Assembly (NCBI GenBank): GCA_913041025.1 | Contig: CAJWGQ010000002.1 | Location: forward strand, 1-64,000 | Direction: 5' to 3' | DNA length: 64,000 bases | DNA from: an uncultured Gammaproteobacteria bacterium | GTDB taxonomy: Bacteria; Pseudomonadota; Gammaproteobacteria; Pseudomonadales; Azotimanducaceae_A | In this document: positions 1 through 8,879 of the stretch, in pieces | How the letters are laid out: every line of letters starts with the position of its first letter | Position numbering within the stretch: position 1 is the stretch's first letter | Notes under the pieces: generated by a model | What the model saw: the letters and a program-made list of their open reading frames with translations, nothing else | Databases searched by the model: none | What the model was told of the DNA's origin: nothing | Position numbers and translations under genes: made by a program

Positions 1-32
1 AGAGCTTAATTAGATCTGAAGTAGAAAAGGTT

Positions 33-209
33 TCACTGGGAGGAGGCATCATCTTGCTCCAAATCGTCAGAGGAAGCTTTGCTCTTTTTGAAGAAGGCGA
101 TATCGCGTTGGATCTCAGACAGTCTGAAGATTAGATCTGGTATTTGACTATTGATGCGCCATAAAAGGACAGCTATCAAGATGAGAACAATGAACGAGAA
201 AAATTCCAT
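33..209 (-). CDS. small single-pass membrane protein, unknown function
   Basis: A 58-codon frame from ATG to TGA. The product opens with a hydrophobic segment (residues 3-17, rich in F, I, L and V, closed by W-R), followed by an amphipathic stretch (about 22-40) and a polar acidic/serine-rich tail (41-58). This is the plan of a small inner-membrane protein with a short cytoplasmic tail. A weak AGG lies about nine bases before the ATG. It lies downstream of sixA on the same strand and could be co-transcribed. I do not recognise the family; it is real by reading-frame and topology arguments only. Confidence 0.5.
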   Translation of the reverse strand: MEFFSFIVLILIAVLLWRINSQIPDLIFRLSEIQRDIAFFKKSKASSDDLEQDDASSQ

Positions 210-243
210 TTGAATAAACCTATTTCAATTTCAAAGGATATGT

Positions 244-274
244 TTTGGTCAGCTTCCGATCATATATGACCAAA
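244..274. repeat. inverted repeat between sixA and the small membrane gene
   Basis: A perfect 8-base inverted repeat, TTTGGTCA (244-251) and TGACCAAA (267-274), with a 15-base loop. There is no run of T on either side, so it is not a standard Rho-independent terminator. It could be an mRNA hairpin after sixA or an operator. Confidence 0.35.
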
Positions 275-284
275 CGGTTCGAAT

Positions 285-821
285 CTAATGGGTCTTTGTC
301 ATAATCAATTTTGGACTTGCTAGTGATACCTTTGCATTCGTATGCTCGGATAAAGTGTGCCACGGGCTGTCAAATTGGCAGTGAGCAACCCCCCAGGTTT
401 GCAAGACCGTGGGTTTGCTGATTTTGACCAAATAGCTCACAAGGCCTGAAACACCTGGGTTATGCGCGATTATAGCAACGTTAGTAATATCCTCCGGTGT
501 GGATCGTATGCGATCTATCAGAGTATCAGCCGTCGCGAGGTAGAGATTGTTATCAATTATAAGCTCTGAATTGAAATATCCGCTTATTAGTTCTGCTGTT
601 TGAAGTGTTCGAGAGGCTGGGCTTGCGAAAACCCACATTGGTTCTCCTGGCATTGAAATAAGCCACGGTTTCATTATTTCCCAATCCTGGTGAGCACTTT
701 CTGTTAAGTCTCTAGTGATATCCCGACCATCTTTGGAAGTGTCCTCGGCTTCACCATGACGAATTATCCATAAAGTTTTTATGGGATTAACGCTTCTAAT
801 CCCAGAGTGCGAGAAACTCAT
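285..821 (-). CDS. sixA: SixA-type phosphohistidine phosphatase
   Basis: Histidine phosphatase superfamily protein of 178 residues; SixA removes phosphate from histidine in phosphorelay or PTS-type HPt domains in the cytoplasm. The RHGEAED motif lies at about residues 21-27 with H22 as the phospho-accepting histidine, and the second conserved histidine is in the AHNPGVSG stretch. The size fits the short SixA branch (E. coli SixA is 161 residues). The frame is open to 863, but residues before the methionine at 821 look non-conserved and would overlap the upstream gene by 68 bases; starting at 821 leaves a 26-base overlap. The substrate is not evident from the neighbours. Confidence 0.8.
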   Translation of the reverse strand: MSFSHSGIRSVNPIKTLWIIRHGEAEDTSKDGRDITRDLTESAHQDWEIMKPWLISMPGEPMWVFASPASRTLQTAELISGYFNSELIIDNNLYLATADTLIDRIRSTPEDITNVAIIAHNPGVSGLVSYLVKISKPTVLQTWGVAHCQFDSPWHTLSEHTNAKVSLASPKLIMTKTH

Positions 822-1701
822 CAATGGCCTGCATTTGGCCGCCAGATGCAGAAGAAGGCACAATGATCGGTGTTTTTACCCCTGAATCAAACCAGGCCTC
901 AATTCCGTCACGCACCTCGGTCGCATTGCCAAAAAGCGTGGTATCGGCGAGCCATCTATCGGAAAGACATTCTGGGACCCGATCTAGATCTTTTCTCTGA
1001 AGTGCGTCCTCTATGTCTGTCATTTCTTGCTCGTAGCCGGCTTCTTTCCAATAATTTCGATAATTCGGCAAGAAAGCGTAGCTGGTTAAAGTCTTTCGAT
1101 TTACTGCTGCAGCTGCTGCTTTGTCATCACTGATGCAGGTTGGGATCATGTTACCTATGAAGAAGCCCTCACTATCCCGAGATTTATCAGTCAGCACTGA
1201 TAACGATTCACCCATGTGTGATCTAGCCCCATTAGCAAATACCATTCCATCGCCAACTTCCTCAGCGAGCTGAATCATCTTTTTCCTCAGGGTAGCAAGG
1301 ATAATAGGGGGCATATCTCCGACTCTGGGAACCGCTTTTAATTCTTCGACGAATTGCCTCATATCTGCTAAAGGCTTGCCCTGTGTGATTCCCATCCGGT
1401 TCATTGCGGGTGCGTGACTGACGCCAACACCAAATTTAAATCGACCCTCAGATATTTCGTGTAGGAAACCCGCGGTTTGGGCAAAATCCATCACATTCCT
1501 GGTATATATTGGAGTGATACTGGTACCAATTTCGATGGATGTGGTGGATAGAGCGATGGCATTGCATAAAGAGAGGCTGTCTCCAAGGCTTGGACCGTAA
1601 ATACCTGGGAATCCTTTTTTCTCGAGGGTTTGAGCAACCTCTACCGTTTTAGCTCTTCTTCCTGGTACTGCTGCCAAGCTTACTGCGGGTAATCGAGTCA
1701 T
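796..1701 (-). CDS. luciferase-like (LLM class) flavin-dependent oxidoreductase
   Basis: A 301-residue protein of the bacterial luciferase-like superfamily (F420 or FMN dependent, TIM barrel). Typical features are a segment on non-overlapping source regions near the N terminus (GFPGIYGPSLGDSL), the strand with GTSITPIYTRNV, the ISEGRFKFGVGVSHAP loop that contacts the flavin, and PPIILATLRKKMIQLAEEVGDGMVF. Members oxidise or reduce varied small substrates. F420 and FMN users cannot be separated by eye; in a gammaproteobacterium FMN is plausible. The sixA start lies inside its 3' end. A cupin gene precedes it on the same strand. Confidence 0.75.
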   Translation of the reverse strand: MTRLPAVSLAAVPGRRAKTVEVAQTLEKKGFPGIYGPSLGDSLSLCNAIALSTTSIEIGTSITPIYTRNVMDFAQTAGFLHEISEGRFKFGVGVSHAPAMNRMGITQGKPLADMRQFVEELKAVPRVGDMPPIILATLRKKMIQLAEEVGDGMVFANGARSHMGESLSVLTDKSRDSEGFFIGNMIPTCISDDKAAAAAVNRKTLTSYAFLPNYRNYWKEAGYEQEMTDIEDALQRKDLDRVPECLSDRWLADTTLFGNATEVRDGIEAWFDSGVKTPIIVPSSASGGQMQAIDEFLALWD

Positions 1702-1778
1702 AATTCTTCCTATCCAAATTGGAGTTGAGTTCTCAGTCTAACAACTTATTGATCTGCACAACATTGTCAGCTCTGGTC

Positions 1779-2252
1779 CTAGTTTCGGGGAGGCAGGTCT
1801 GCCAGATGGGAGTCATTGCTCCAAGACCGATTCCCGTTTGATTTGATCATGGTTTTTTGTTGTTCAGGATAGCGTACAACGTCCACTGGCCAACTTTCTC
1901 CGCCCATCAGATAAACCAGATCCTCGTTCGAGTTGTTGTGCATACTGTGCGGAAGAGACGGAGAGGGGAACCCCATAAAATCTCCCGCGCTAACCTCGAA
2001 CTCCTGCGCGCCTATTTTCGCTATCCCTTTCCCCGAGATAATGTAGAGGAATTCTTCATCTGCTTCGTGGTAGTGGTGGGTGGTAGAGTCTCTTCCCGGA
2101 TTTAATCTCACTTGGTGAATGCCTAACCTCCTGAGTCCTGTAATGCTTCCCAGATTTTTGGTGAAGCGAATGGCGTTGCTGTTGAACTGGTGTTCGACTT
2201 TGAGCTCTTCTAGTTCTGCTATCCGTTTAGTGGTAACCAGGTGTTCGGGCAT
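1779..2252 (-). CDS. cupin-domain protein
   Basis: A 157-residue single-domain cupin. The first cupin motif appears as HHYHEADEEFLYIISGKG (about residues 58-76), giving the H-x-H and E metal ligands; the second motif is FPSPSLPHSMHNNS, with the remaining histidine. It probably binds Fe, Mn or Zn and acts on a small molecule or works as a sensor. Substrate unknown. It lies between the luciferase-like gene and hisC, with gaps of 77 and 58 bases. Confidence 0.75.
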   Translation of the reverse strand: MPEHLVTTKRIAELEELKVEHQFNSNAIRFTKNLGSITGLRRLGIHQVRLNPGRDSTTHHYHEADEEFLYIISGKGIAKIGAQEFEVSAGDFMGFPSPSLPHSMHNNSNEDLVYLMGGESWPVDVVRYPEQQKTMIKSNGNRSWSNDSHLADLPPRN

Positions 2253-2310
2253 TCTCTCTCTCCAGTTAATATGGGCCTTTGCGCCGTTGGATTTGCTTTT
2301 AGTGATTTAT

Positions 2311-3393
2311 CTATTGTGTGATTCTTTCGATCGCCTTGATTACCGACTCGTTCTGCTCCTCTGTCCCAACTGTAATCCTGAGTTTGTTTTTGAGTAACTC
2401 ATTTTGGAAATAGCGCACAAAGATTTGCTCTTCTTTCAATGACAGATATAAGGAGTGAGCGTCAACTTTTTGGCTATCGATTTCTGCCAATATAAAGTTT
2501 GATTGGGATGGGTGACTGTTTAGACCTAAGGCAGTTAAGCTCTTTCGCAAATAAGTTCTATTTTCTCGAATTTGATTCCATATTTTTCGTGAGTACTCTT
2601 GGTCTGAAATCGCCGCCACTCCTAACTTTTGCTGAATCGATCCTATGTTATAGCTGTCTCGCGTCTTGCTGGTTATCGGAGAGATCAGCGCTTCACTCCC
2701 CATCAAATAGCCTAGCCGTAGGTCCGCAAGTGAATAGCCCTTACTGAAGGTGCGCAGAATCAATACATTATCATGTTTCTTCAGAAGATCTGCTGATCGA
2801 TAATTTAAACTGGGATCGATGAAATCAGCGTAGGCCTCATCGATTAACAAAATGCCCGGAGCTGATTGAGCTATCTTGTCTAAAGTATCCAAACTATAAA
2901 AATTGCCACTTGGTGCATGAGGATTGACCAAATAAGACATTTTTGCGTTGTGGGAATTGATTTCTTTACTAAAGGTCTCGGGAATTTCCCACCCTTCAGA
3001 GTAAGCGATGGGTTTTATACTTGCATCCTGGATTGCTGCCAAAACGGGATAGAGTGAGTAGCTAGGATCTGCAAAACAGACGTTTTCTCCAGGATCAACA
3101 AAGGTAGTTAGTGAAAGTCTCAAGCCTTCGTCGCCTCCATTTGTAATCACGATGTTTTTATCGGTGATTTGATTAAGTTTCGCAACCTCGGCCCTTAGCT
3201 CATCTGCCAAAGGGTCTGGATAGGTTCTTAATTCCTCGGCGTTCAAAGTTTGAAGTGCCTGAATCACGAGAGGGCTGGGAGGATAGGGGTTTTCGTTGGT
3301 ATTGAGTTTAATAAGATTCGTATTGTTCTTTGGTTGCTCTCCCCAAGAATAGCCTTCCATACTAGCGATATTTTTTCTGACTAACTTAGACAT
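2311..3393 (-). CDS. hisC: histidinol-phosphate aminotransferase
   Basis: PLP enzyme of fold type I, 360 residues, matching the normal HisC length. It transfers an amino group between histidinol phosphate and 2-oxoglutarate in histidine synthesis. The substrate-binding N-terminal block LNTNENPYPPSP (about 30-41), the DEAYADF motif (185-191) and the PLP lysine K218 in TFSKGYSLADLRLGYLMG are visible. It is not next to other his genes, so a role in another aminotransfer, such as aromatic amino acids, cannot be excluded. Fifteen bases separate its start from the end of the permease gene upstream. Confidence 0.8.
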   Translation of the reverse strand: MSKLVRKNIASMEGYSWGEQPKNNTNLIKLNTNENPYPPSPLVIQALQTLNAEELRTYPDPLADELRAEVAKLNQITDKNIVITNGGDEGLRLSLTTFVDPGENVCFADPSYSLYPVLAAIQDASIKPIAYSEGWEIPETFSKEINSHNAKMSYLVNPHAPSGNFYSLDTLDKIAQSAPGILLIDEAYADFIDPSLNYRSADLLKKHDNVLILRTFSKGYSLADLRLGYLMGSEALISPITSKTRDSYNIGSIQQKLGVAAISDQEYSRKIWNQIRENRTYLRKSLTALGLNSHPSQSNFILAEIDSQKVDAHSLYLSLKEEQIFVRYFQNELLKNKLRITVGTEEQNESVIKAIERITQ

Positions 3394-3407
3394 TTGTAAG
3401 AACTTTA

Positions 3408-4475
3408 TTAGGTGTCGGGTTCTGTGCTTTTGGAGTCGCTATTTTCTGTCGTGCCTAAAAGAATGGCGATCCAGTTTGTGTTGGGATTTGCCTCGAGGGC
3501 TAGTTTGGCCGTAATGGTAAGAGGTACCGAAAGAAGCATTCCGATGGGGCCCAGTACCCAACCCCAAAATACCAGGGATATAAAGACGACTAGCGGTGAA
3601 AGTCCTAATCCTTTGCCTAGGTATCGAGGCTCGATAAATGACCCGATTACGATGTTTATGATTAAGAATCCGAAAATGATGATGGTGGCGGACCAGCCAT
3701 CCAACTGTACATAGGCAAGAAGTACTGGCGGTATTGCCGCAATTACCGATCCGATGTTGGGCACAAAGTTCAACAGGAAAGCGAGGAGGCCCCATAATAT
3801 GGGGAAATCTACTCCTAATAACGAAAGGAAAAGGGTAACGACTATGCCTGTGATTGCGCTCATCGTCGTTTTGATGGCTATGTAGTTATTTAGGTTTCGT
3901 GTGAAATCAGAGAAATAAACGCGGCCGCGTTCAGGGTTGGTTAGAATTGCACTTAATTTGTGCGGGAAAGAAGTGGCCTCTGCGAGAATAAAGATCACTG
4001 TGAGAATGATAAGGAAACTGTTGCTTAAGACAGAGCCAAGACTAGATATGGTTGTTCCCGCTAAATTAATGAGTGTTGCGGGCGAGAAATTGCCAAAAGC
4101 TGAATTTAAGTCGAGATTGAGATCAAAATAACTAATCAGAGGATCAAGAGAACTAATTAAATTGGCTTGCATGAGTAAAAGTTGACTTTGATAGAAGGGG
4201 AGCTTACCCATAAAGCTCGACGCAGATTGAGCGACAATGCCCCCGAAAAATAGAATCATTAAGATGATCGCGAGGATTACCAGACAAATCGCAAGCCAGC
4301 TGGGGGCTCCTCGACGTTTGATCCAAAACATAGGTGAAGCGGCTAATGTTGCCGTAAAGATCGCCAGCAGAAAGGGCACAAAAAGATCTTGAGCCGCTTT
4401 TAACGCAGCGATGATTACAAGTAAGGCCGCTAGCTGTACAAGGCCGATGGCAAGTCTTGTATTGGCGTCTGTCAT
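3408..4475 (-). CDS. AI-2E family transporter (PerM/YdgG type)
   Basis: A 355-residue polytopic membrane protein with about eight hydrophobic helices. The C-terminal part carries the family signature: GVDFPILWGLLAFLLNFVPNIG followed by PRYLGKGLGLSPLVVFISLVFWGWVLGPIGMLLSVPLT. The family includes autoinducer-2 exporters and Na+/H+ antiporters, and the actual substrate is usually unknown. A second, divergent member of the family lies at 45265-46329. It is probably co-transcribed with the Nit-type amidase upstream (10-base gap). Confidence 0.8.
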   Translation of the reverse strand: MTDANTRLAIGLVQLAALLVIIAALKAAQDLFVPFLLAIFTATLAASPMFWIKRRGAPSWLAICLVILAIILMILFFGGIVAQSASSFMGKLPFYQSQLLLMQANLISSLDPLISYFDLNLDLNSAFGNFSPATLINLAGTTISSLGSVLSNSFLIILTVIFILAEATSFPHKLSAILTNPERGRVYFSDFTRNLNNYIAIKTTMSAITGIVVTLFLSLLGVDFPILWGLLAFLLNFVPNIGSVIAAIPPVLLAYVQLDGWSATIIIFGFLIINIVIGSFIEPRYLGKGLGLSPLVVFISLVFWGWVLGPIGMLLSVPLTITAKLALEANPNTNWIAILLGTTENSDSKSTEPDT

Positions 4476-4485
4476 TATGAGTTAG

Positions 4486-5304
4486 TTAATTAAACGCACG
4501 ACGATTTGACATGCTGGGCAGTTGACTTCGTGCACTGTCTATCCTGTCTTGATCAAATTCGCCGATTGCATAACCGTCTCCCTCTGGTAGTTCACAGATG
4601 ATTTTACCCCAAGGGTCGACGATTAGAGAATGGCCGTAGGAGGCTCTATTTTTGCTGTGCTGTCCATGCTGAGCTGGCGCGAAAATATAGGTTTGATTTT
4701 CTATTGCTCTCGCGCAAAGCAGATTATGCCAATGCATTTCGCCAGTTGTCTTGGTAAATGCCGAAGGAACGGAGATTGCTAAGCTGCCCATGTCCGTCAG
4801 TTTTTGAAAAAGGTTTGGAAACCTCAGGTCGTAACACACTGTCATTCCGAGGTCTCCGATGAGCGAATTAACGACGACCGCCTGATCACCCGGTGAGGTG
4901 TGTTTAGACTCCATTAACCTAGGTCCATCTGCTATATCGACATCGAACAGATGGATTTTTCGGTAAACACCACTAACTTCTCCAGTGGAAGAGAGGTAAA
5001 CACTGGTATTAAAGCATCTTGTGGAATCAGTTGGATCGGATTCGTGAAAGCCGCCCAAAAGAATTTCTACACCAAGATTTTTAGCCAGATTTTTGCACCG
5101 AGCTAAGATTGGTCCCCCCTCAGGCAAAGGCTCCAGTATTTCGAGTTTTCCCTCGTGACGACCTAAATAAGCGAAAGCCTCGGCCCAACATACCACTCGT
5201 GCGCCTTCGCTCGCAGCTTGTTTAGAAAGTACTTCCAAAGTGGAAAGGTTTTGTTCAACGTCGACTCCGGCATTGTGTTGTATTACTGCTACGTTGGTTT
5301 TCAT
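4486..5304 (-). CDS. carbon-nitrogen hydrolase, Nit1/Nit2-like (deaminated glutathione amidase type)
   Basis: Nitrilase-superfamily amidase of 272 residues. The Glu-Lys-Cys triad is visible at E42 (CWAEAFAY), K116 (VYRKIHLFDVD) and C157 (VCYDLRFP). The KIHLFDVDIADGPRLMESKHTSPG stretch is typical of Nit1-like enzymes, which hydrolyse deaminated glutathione or omega-amides as metabolite repair. It starts 78 bases after the helicase gene ends on the same strand. The exact substrate is inference from the subfamily pattern. Confidence 0.8.
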   Translation of the reverse strand: MKTNVAVIQHNAGVDVEQNLSTLEVLSKQAASEGARVVCWAEAFAYLGRHEGKLEILEPLPEGGPILARCKNLAKNLGVEILLGGFHESDPTDSTRCFNTSVYLSSTGEVSGVYRKIHLFDVDIADGPRLMESKHTSPGDQAVVVNSLIGDLGMTVCYDLRFPNLFQKLTDMGSLAISVPSAFTKTTGEMHWHNLLCARAIENQTYIFAPAQHGQHSKNRASYGHSLIVDPWGKIICELPEGDGYAIGEFDQDRIDSARSQLPSMSNRRAFN

Positions 5305-5382
5305 AACGTATTCCTTGTTTGGCTTTTTAAACTCGACACTGCCAATAATTCAGTGCGGACGCTATAAAGTAGCACGTTTTTT

Positions 5383-6576
5383 TTATTCGAAGCTTGGTTG
5401 CTCGCAGTTGGCTTTTATTCCTATGTATTCTTCAATAGCTGGTAGATTAAATGCATCGTTTTCAGTAACAAAGCTTATAGCAATCCCCTCATTGCCAGCG
5501 CGTCCTGTCCGACCAATTCGATGTACGTAGTCTTCTGGATCCTCAGGAAGTGAATAGTTAATCACGTGCGATATTCCATCAACGTGGATGCCTCGTCCTG
5601 CTACATCGGTTGCGATCAAAAACTTAAGGTTGCCTTGTTTGAAGCGGTTGAGTGTGGACAGCCTTTTTTTCTGTGGAATATCCCCAGCGAGGGCTTCGCA
5701 ATCGATTTTCTTGGATTTTAGAAAATGGGTGAGACTGTGTGTTTCATCGCGTCTATTTGCAAATACTATTGTTTGGCCAATTGTCGTGCTTTCTAATAAC
5801 TTCAAGAGTTTGTCATCTTTTTCGGAGTAAGAGAGTAGCCAAAATTTTTGATCTACAGTATCAGTGGCCACACTTTCTGGCTCGATCACAATGTGTTCGG
5901 GTTCTATTGTCCACGATTGAGCAAGGCGCATAACGTCTTCATTGAAAGTGGCGGAAAAAAACAAGGTCTGGCGCTGCCTTTTGTGAGGGGTTTTATAAAC
6001 TATTCGTCTAACATCGGGGATGAAGCCCATGTCCAGCATTCGATCCGCTTCATCTATGACTAAAACTTCGACCTCCCTGAGGTCAATGTCTTTTCTATCG
6101 ATAAAATCTATAAGTCTGCCTGGCGTAGCGATTAGTATGTCGACGGGCTTAGAGAGCAGCTTCTCTCTTTGTTTTTTAAAATCAATTCCCCCAACAACGC
6201 ATAGTGTCGATTCTTCCATGTATTTACTGAGGTCATTTGAGTCGCTTTCAATTTGCAGTGCTAGCTCTCGAGTGGGTGCTAGTATTAGGGCTCTTGGTTT
6301 TCCAGTTTCGGTTGTCCCTGTCCTAGGCGACTCCCAAAACCGTGTTAAGACGGTGATTAGGAATGCAGCAGTTTTTCCAGTGCCGGTTTGGGCCTGACCA
6401 GTAATATCATAGTCCGCAAGACTCAGAGGCAATACCTGACTTTGTATAGGAGTACAGTATTCGTACTCAAGTTCCTGTATTGCCCTCATCATCGGAGAGG
6501 GGAGGGCGAAATCGTGAAAACGGTCTTGATCTGGTAGGTCCGGAACTATGAATTTCTCTATTGACCACTTTGCCAT
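5383..6576 (-). CDS. rhlB: DEAD-box ATP-dependent RNA helicase, RhlB-like
   Basis: A 397-residue DEAD-box helicase with the Q motif (YCTPIQSQVLPL), Walker A AQTGTGKT, PTRELALQ, TPGRL, DEAD, SAT and the C-terminal HRIGRTGRAG in order. The N-terminal block FHDFALPSPMMRAIQELEYEYCTPIQ closely matches RhlB, the helicase of the RNA degradosome. It ends soon after the core and lacks the long basic C-terminal tail of E. coli RhlB (421 residues), so it may be a shorter RhlB or a sister DEAD-box protein. The gene is followed by an 8-base A run on the coding strand. Confidence 0.8.
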   Translation of the reverse strand: MAKWSIEKFIVPDLPDQDRFHDFALPSPMMRAIQELEYEYCTPIQSQVLPLSLADYDITGQAQTGTGKTAAFLITVLTRFWESPRTGTTETGKPRALILAPTRELALQIESDSNDLSKYMEESTLCVVGGIDFKKQREKLLSKPVDILIATPGRLIDFIDRKDIDLREVEVLVIDEADRMLDMGFIPDVRRIVYKTPHKRQRQTLFFSATFNEDVMRLAQSWTIEPEHIVIEPESVATDTVDQKFWLLSYSEKDDKLLKLLESTTIGQTIVFANRRDETHSLTHFLKSKKIDCEALAGDIPQKKRLSTLNRFKQGNLKFLIATDVAGRGIHVDGISHVINYSLPEDPEDYVHRIGRTGRAGNEGIAISFVTENDAFNLPAIEEYIGIKANCEQPSFE

Positions 6577-6584
6577 AAAAACTG

Positions 6585-7868
6585 CTACTGCCTATGATTG
6601 ATTATTTCTCTTGCTGTGATCAGTCTAGCGCATAGCGTTAAAACTTCCATGGCAGTTTTAAGTTCGTCTTCTTCTGCAAAGCTAGGCGCAATTCGGATGT
6701 TTGTGTTTTCTTCATCGGTTCCAGCAGGATAAGTAGCGCCTGCAGGTGTTAGAACTAACCCAGCAGTCTTGGCTAACTCAATAACCTGATCCGCCACGGG
6801 CATCATCGTATCGAGCGATATAAAGTAGCCTCCCCTCGGTTCAGTCCAGTTCGCTATCTCAAGTCCTCCTAGATCGTCTTCCAAATATTTGAGGACAAGA
6901 GAAAATTTTGGAGCCAGCAGTTCTGCATGGGCGTTCATGTGATCGTCGAGATTTTCCAAGAGGTATTGTGCATGGCGGAGTTGATTGACTTTATCCGAAC
7001 CTATTGAAAAGGTGCTGATTTGTTTTTCCAAAGTTTCTAGTATCAATTGACTAGAGCTAATAAAGGCTATTCCTCCGCTGGCAAACGTGACTTTAGAGGT
7101 CGAGGCGAATTGCACGACATGGTCTTGCGTGCCGACTAGTTCTGCAGCCTCCGCTATTGAAGCAAGCTCGTCTCCAGGAAATTGAATGTCGTGAATCGCA
7201 TAAGCATTGTCCCAGAAGATCACAAAATCCTCCGCTGCGGCTTTATTGGGTAGGTTTGCTAACTCTGTCACTTGCTTGTCGGAGTAAGTGATCCCTGTAG
7301 GATTAGAGTACTTGGGGACACACCAGATTCCTTTTACAGATGGGTCCTCTACGAGCGATTCCAGTTTTGTGATATCGGGCCCCTGTGCATCGATTTTAAC
7401 GTTAACCATTTCAATGCCCAGAGAATCACAAACCGTGAAGTGTCTGTCGTAGCCTGGCACTAAAGTGATCATTTTAGGAGCCGTGGAATTTGCCCATTTC
7501 CTAGAGTCGTTCCAAAGCCCATGTTGTAACGCTGTGTCTGCCGTTAGGTGCATTAAAGACAAACTCGAATTACCTATTGCGTAGGTGGTTTCTGGTGAAG
7601 TTCCTAAAATTTTTGCGCCTAGGGCTCTTGCCTCTGCAATGCCGGTCAAGTTCCCGTAATTCCGAGTGTCTGTTCCATCAGAAGAAAAGTAATTTTCAAT
7701 AGGCTGGTTCGAAATCTTATGACTTAGCTCGAGCTGTGCGTGACTGGGTTTACCTCGACTAAGATCTAGCTTTAAGTTTTGGCCCTGCTTTTTTTGAAGA
7801 GCATCGGACCACTCACGAACAAGTGCGTTGAGTTGATTCGTAGGTAATTCTTGAATAGGAATTTTCAT
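6585..7868 (-). CDS. class I/II-fold PLP aminotransferase (PF12897-type aspartate aminotransferase)
   Basis: A 427-residue aminotransferase. The N-terminal KLDLSRGKPSHAQLELS and the SKVTFASGGIAF block around the PLP lysine are typical of the aspartate aminotransferase subgroup described in Corynebacterium (PF12897). It contains NPTGITYSD and WDNAYAIHDIQF, which hold the conserved Asn, Asp and Tyr cofactor contacts. Its start overlaps the argC stop by 4 bases, so the two are translationally coupled. The amino donor or acceptor is inferred, not shown. Confidence 0.75.
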   Translation of the reverse strand: MKIPIQELPTNQLNALVREWSDALQKKQGQNLKLDLSRGKPSHAQLELSHKISNQPIENYFSSDGTDTRNYGNLTGIAEARALGAKILGTSPETTYAIGNSSLSLMHLTADTALQHGLWNDSRKWANSTAPKMITLVPGYDRHFTVCDSLGIEMVNVKIDAQGPDITKLESLVEDPSVKGIWCVPKYSNPTGITYSDKQVTELANLPNKAAAEDFVIFWDNAYAIHDIQFPGDELASIAEAAELVGTQDHVVQFASTSKVTFASGGIAFISSSQLILETLEKQISTFSIGSDKVNQLRHAQYLLENLDDHMNAHAELLAPKFSLVLKYLEDDLGGLEIANWTEPRGGYFISLDTMMPVADQVIELAKTAGLVLTPAGATYPAGTDEENTNIRIAPSFAEEDELKTAMEVLTLCARLITAREIINHRQ

Positions 7869-8803
7869 AATCCTTTCTCCTCCTCGACGCCAAGCATGAT
7901 ATTTAGGTTTTGAACGGCTGCCCCAGCTGCACCTTTACCCAAGTTGTCGTATCTGGCTAAAAGCACGAGTTGACTGCTGTTACCAAAGCACATCAAGTCC
8001 ATGAAGTTAGTATCGTTGCATGCTACCGGGTTTAATCTACCGTTCTCTAGAAGCTCAGTGTCATTATAGTCGTGGACTCTAATGAATTGGCATTCTTTAT
8101 ACTGGTCTTTTAAACACTCTACTATGTTATCTGCTTTCCCTTCGGTCAGCGTCTCCAGATGTAGCGGGACTCGAACAATCATACCTTTGTAGTAATTGGC
8201 TACAGTCGGAAGAAATAAAGGGTTTGTCGTCAATCCCGAATGCTTACGCATTTCAGGTACGTGCTTGTGACTGAGAGTTAAACTATAGTCGTTTACCGAT
8301 AATCTCTCTTGTCCCTGGGCATCAGCTGTCGTAAATTCTTCGATCATTTGCCTGCCCCCCCCTGAGTACCCCGATACGGCGTTACATGATAGAGCGGCTT
8401 GTTTCTCAATAATGCCCTCATCTATCAGGGGCTTCACCAGCAATATAAAACCTTGGGGATAGCAACCTGGATTGCTAACTAAGGCAGCGTTTCGAATCTT
8501 TTGCCTATGATTCTCGCTGAGCTCCGGAAGTCCGTAAACCCACTGATCGTCGACGCGGTGTGCCGTGCTCGCATCTATTATTCGTGTGTCGCTTTCTCTA
8601 AAGCTAGACGCTTCGGTAGCCGCATCATCGGGTAGACAGAAGATGGTAATTTCAGAGGAATTAAGTAGTTCTTTTCTGGCAGCAGGGATTTTCCTCTGAT
8701 CTTCCGGGATGGTGATGATTTCTAGGTCGGAACGATTGCGAAGCATGTCAAAAATCTGAAGCCCGGTCGTTCCCGCTTGCCCATCAATGAATACTTTTGT
8801 CAT
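7865..8803 (-). CDS. argC: N-acetyl-gamma-glutamyl-phosphate reductase, short type
   Basis: NADPH-dependent reductase of arginine biosynthesis, converting N-acetylglutamyl phosphate to the semialdehyde. At 312 residues it belongs to the shorter type 2 group. Visible features are the nucleotide-binding GQAGTTG at residues 8-14, the catalytic C114 in VSNPGCYPQG, GYSGGGRQMIEEF, and the histidine-containing HKHVPEMRKHSG. No other arg genes are nearby; the adjoining aminotransferase may act in the same or another pathway. Confidence 0.85.
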   Translation of the reverse strand: MTKVFIDGQAGTTGLQIFDMLRNRSDLEIITIPEDQRKIPAARKELLNSSEITIFCLPDDAATEASSFRESDTRIIDASTAHRVDDQWVYGLPELSENHRQKIRNAALVSNPGCYPQGFILLVKPLIDEGIIEKQAALSCNAVSGYSGGGRQMIEEFTTADAQGQERLSVNDYSLTLSHKHVPEMRKHSGLTTNPLFLPTVANYYKGMIVRVPLHLETLTEGKADNIVECLKDQYKECQFIRVHDYNDTELLENGRLNPVACNDTNFMDLMCFGNSSQLVLLARYDNLGKGAAGAAVQNLNIMLGVEEEKGL

Positions 8804-8879
8804 TGGTAACGAATATCTCTACTTACTAAGCCTTACGATTTTAGATTTTACTTTGATTGCACGTTACTGTCTGATTTTC

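Noticed and set aside
3439..3795. A 118-codon frame inside the PerM-type gene, on the same strand in another frame
   Set aside because: The surrounding frame encodes a full, recognisable transporter; the alternative product has no domain and an odd His/Arg/Cys composition.
5377..5384. Run of eight T beside the helicase stop, as a terminator
   Set aside because: On the coding (minus) strand it is an A run, no plus-strand gene precedes it, and only a 4-base stem can be drawn.
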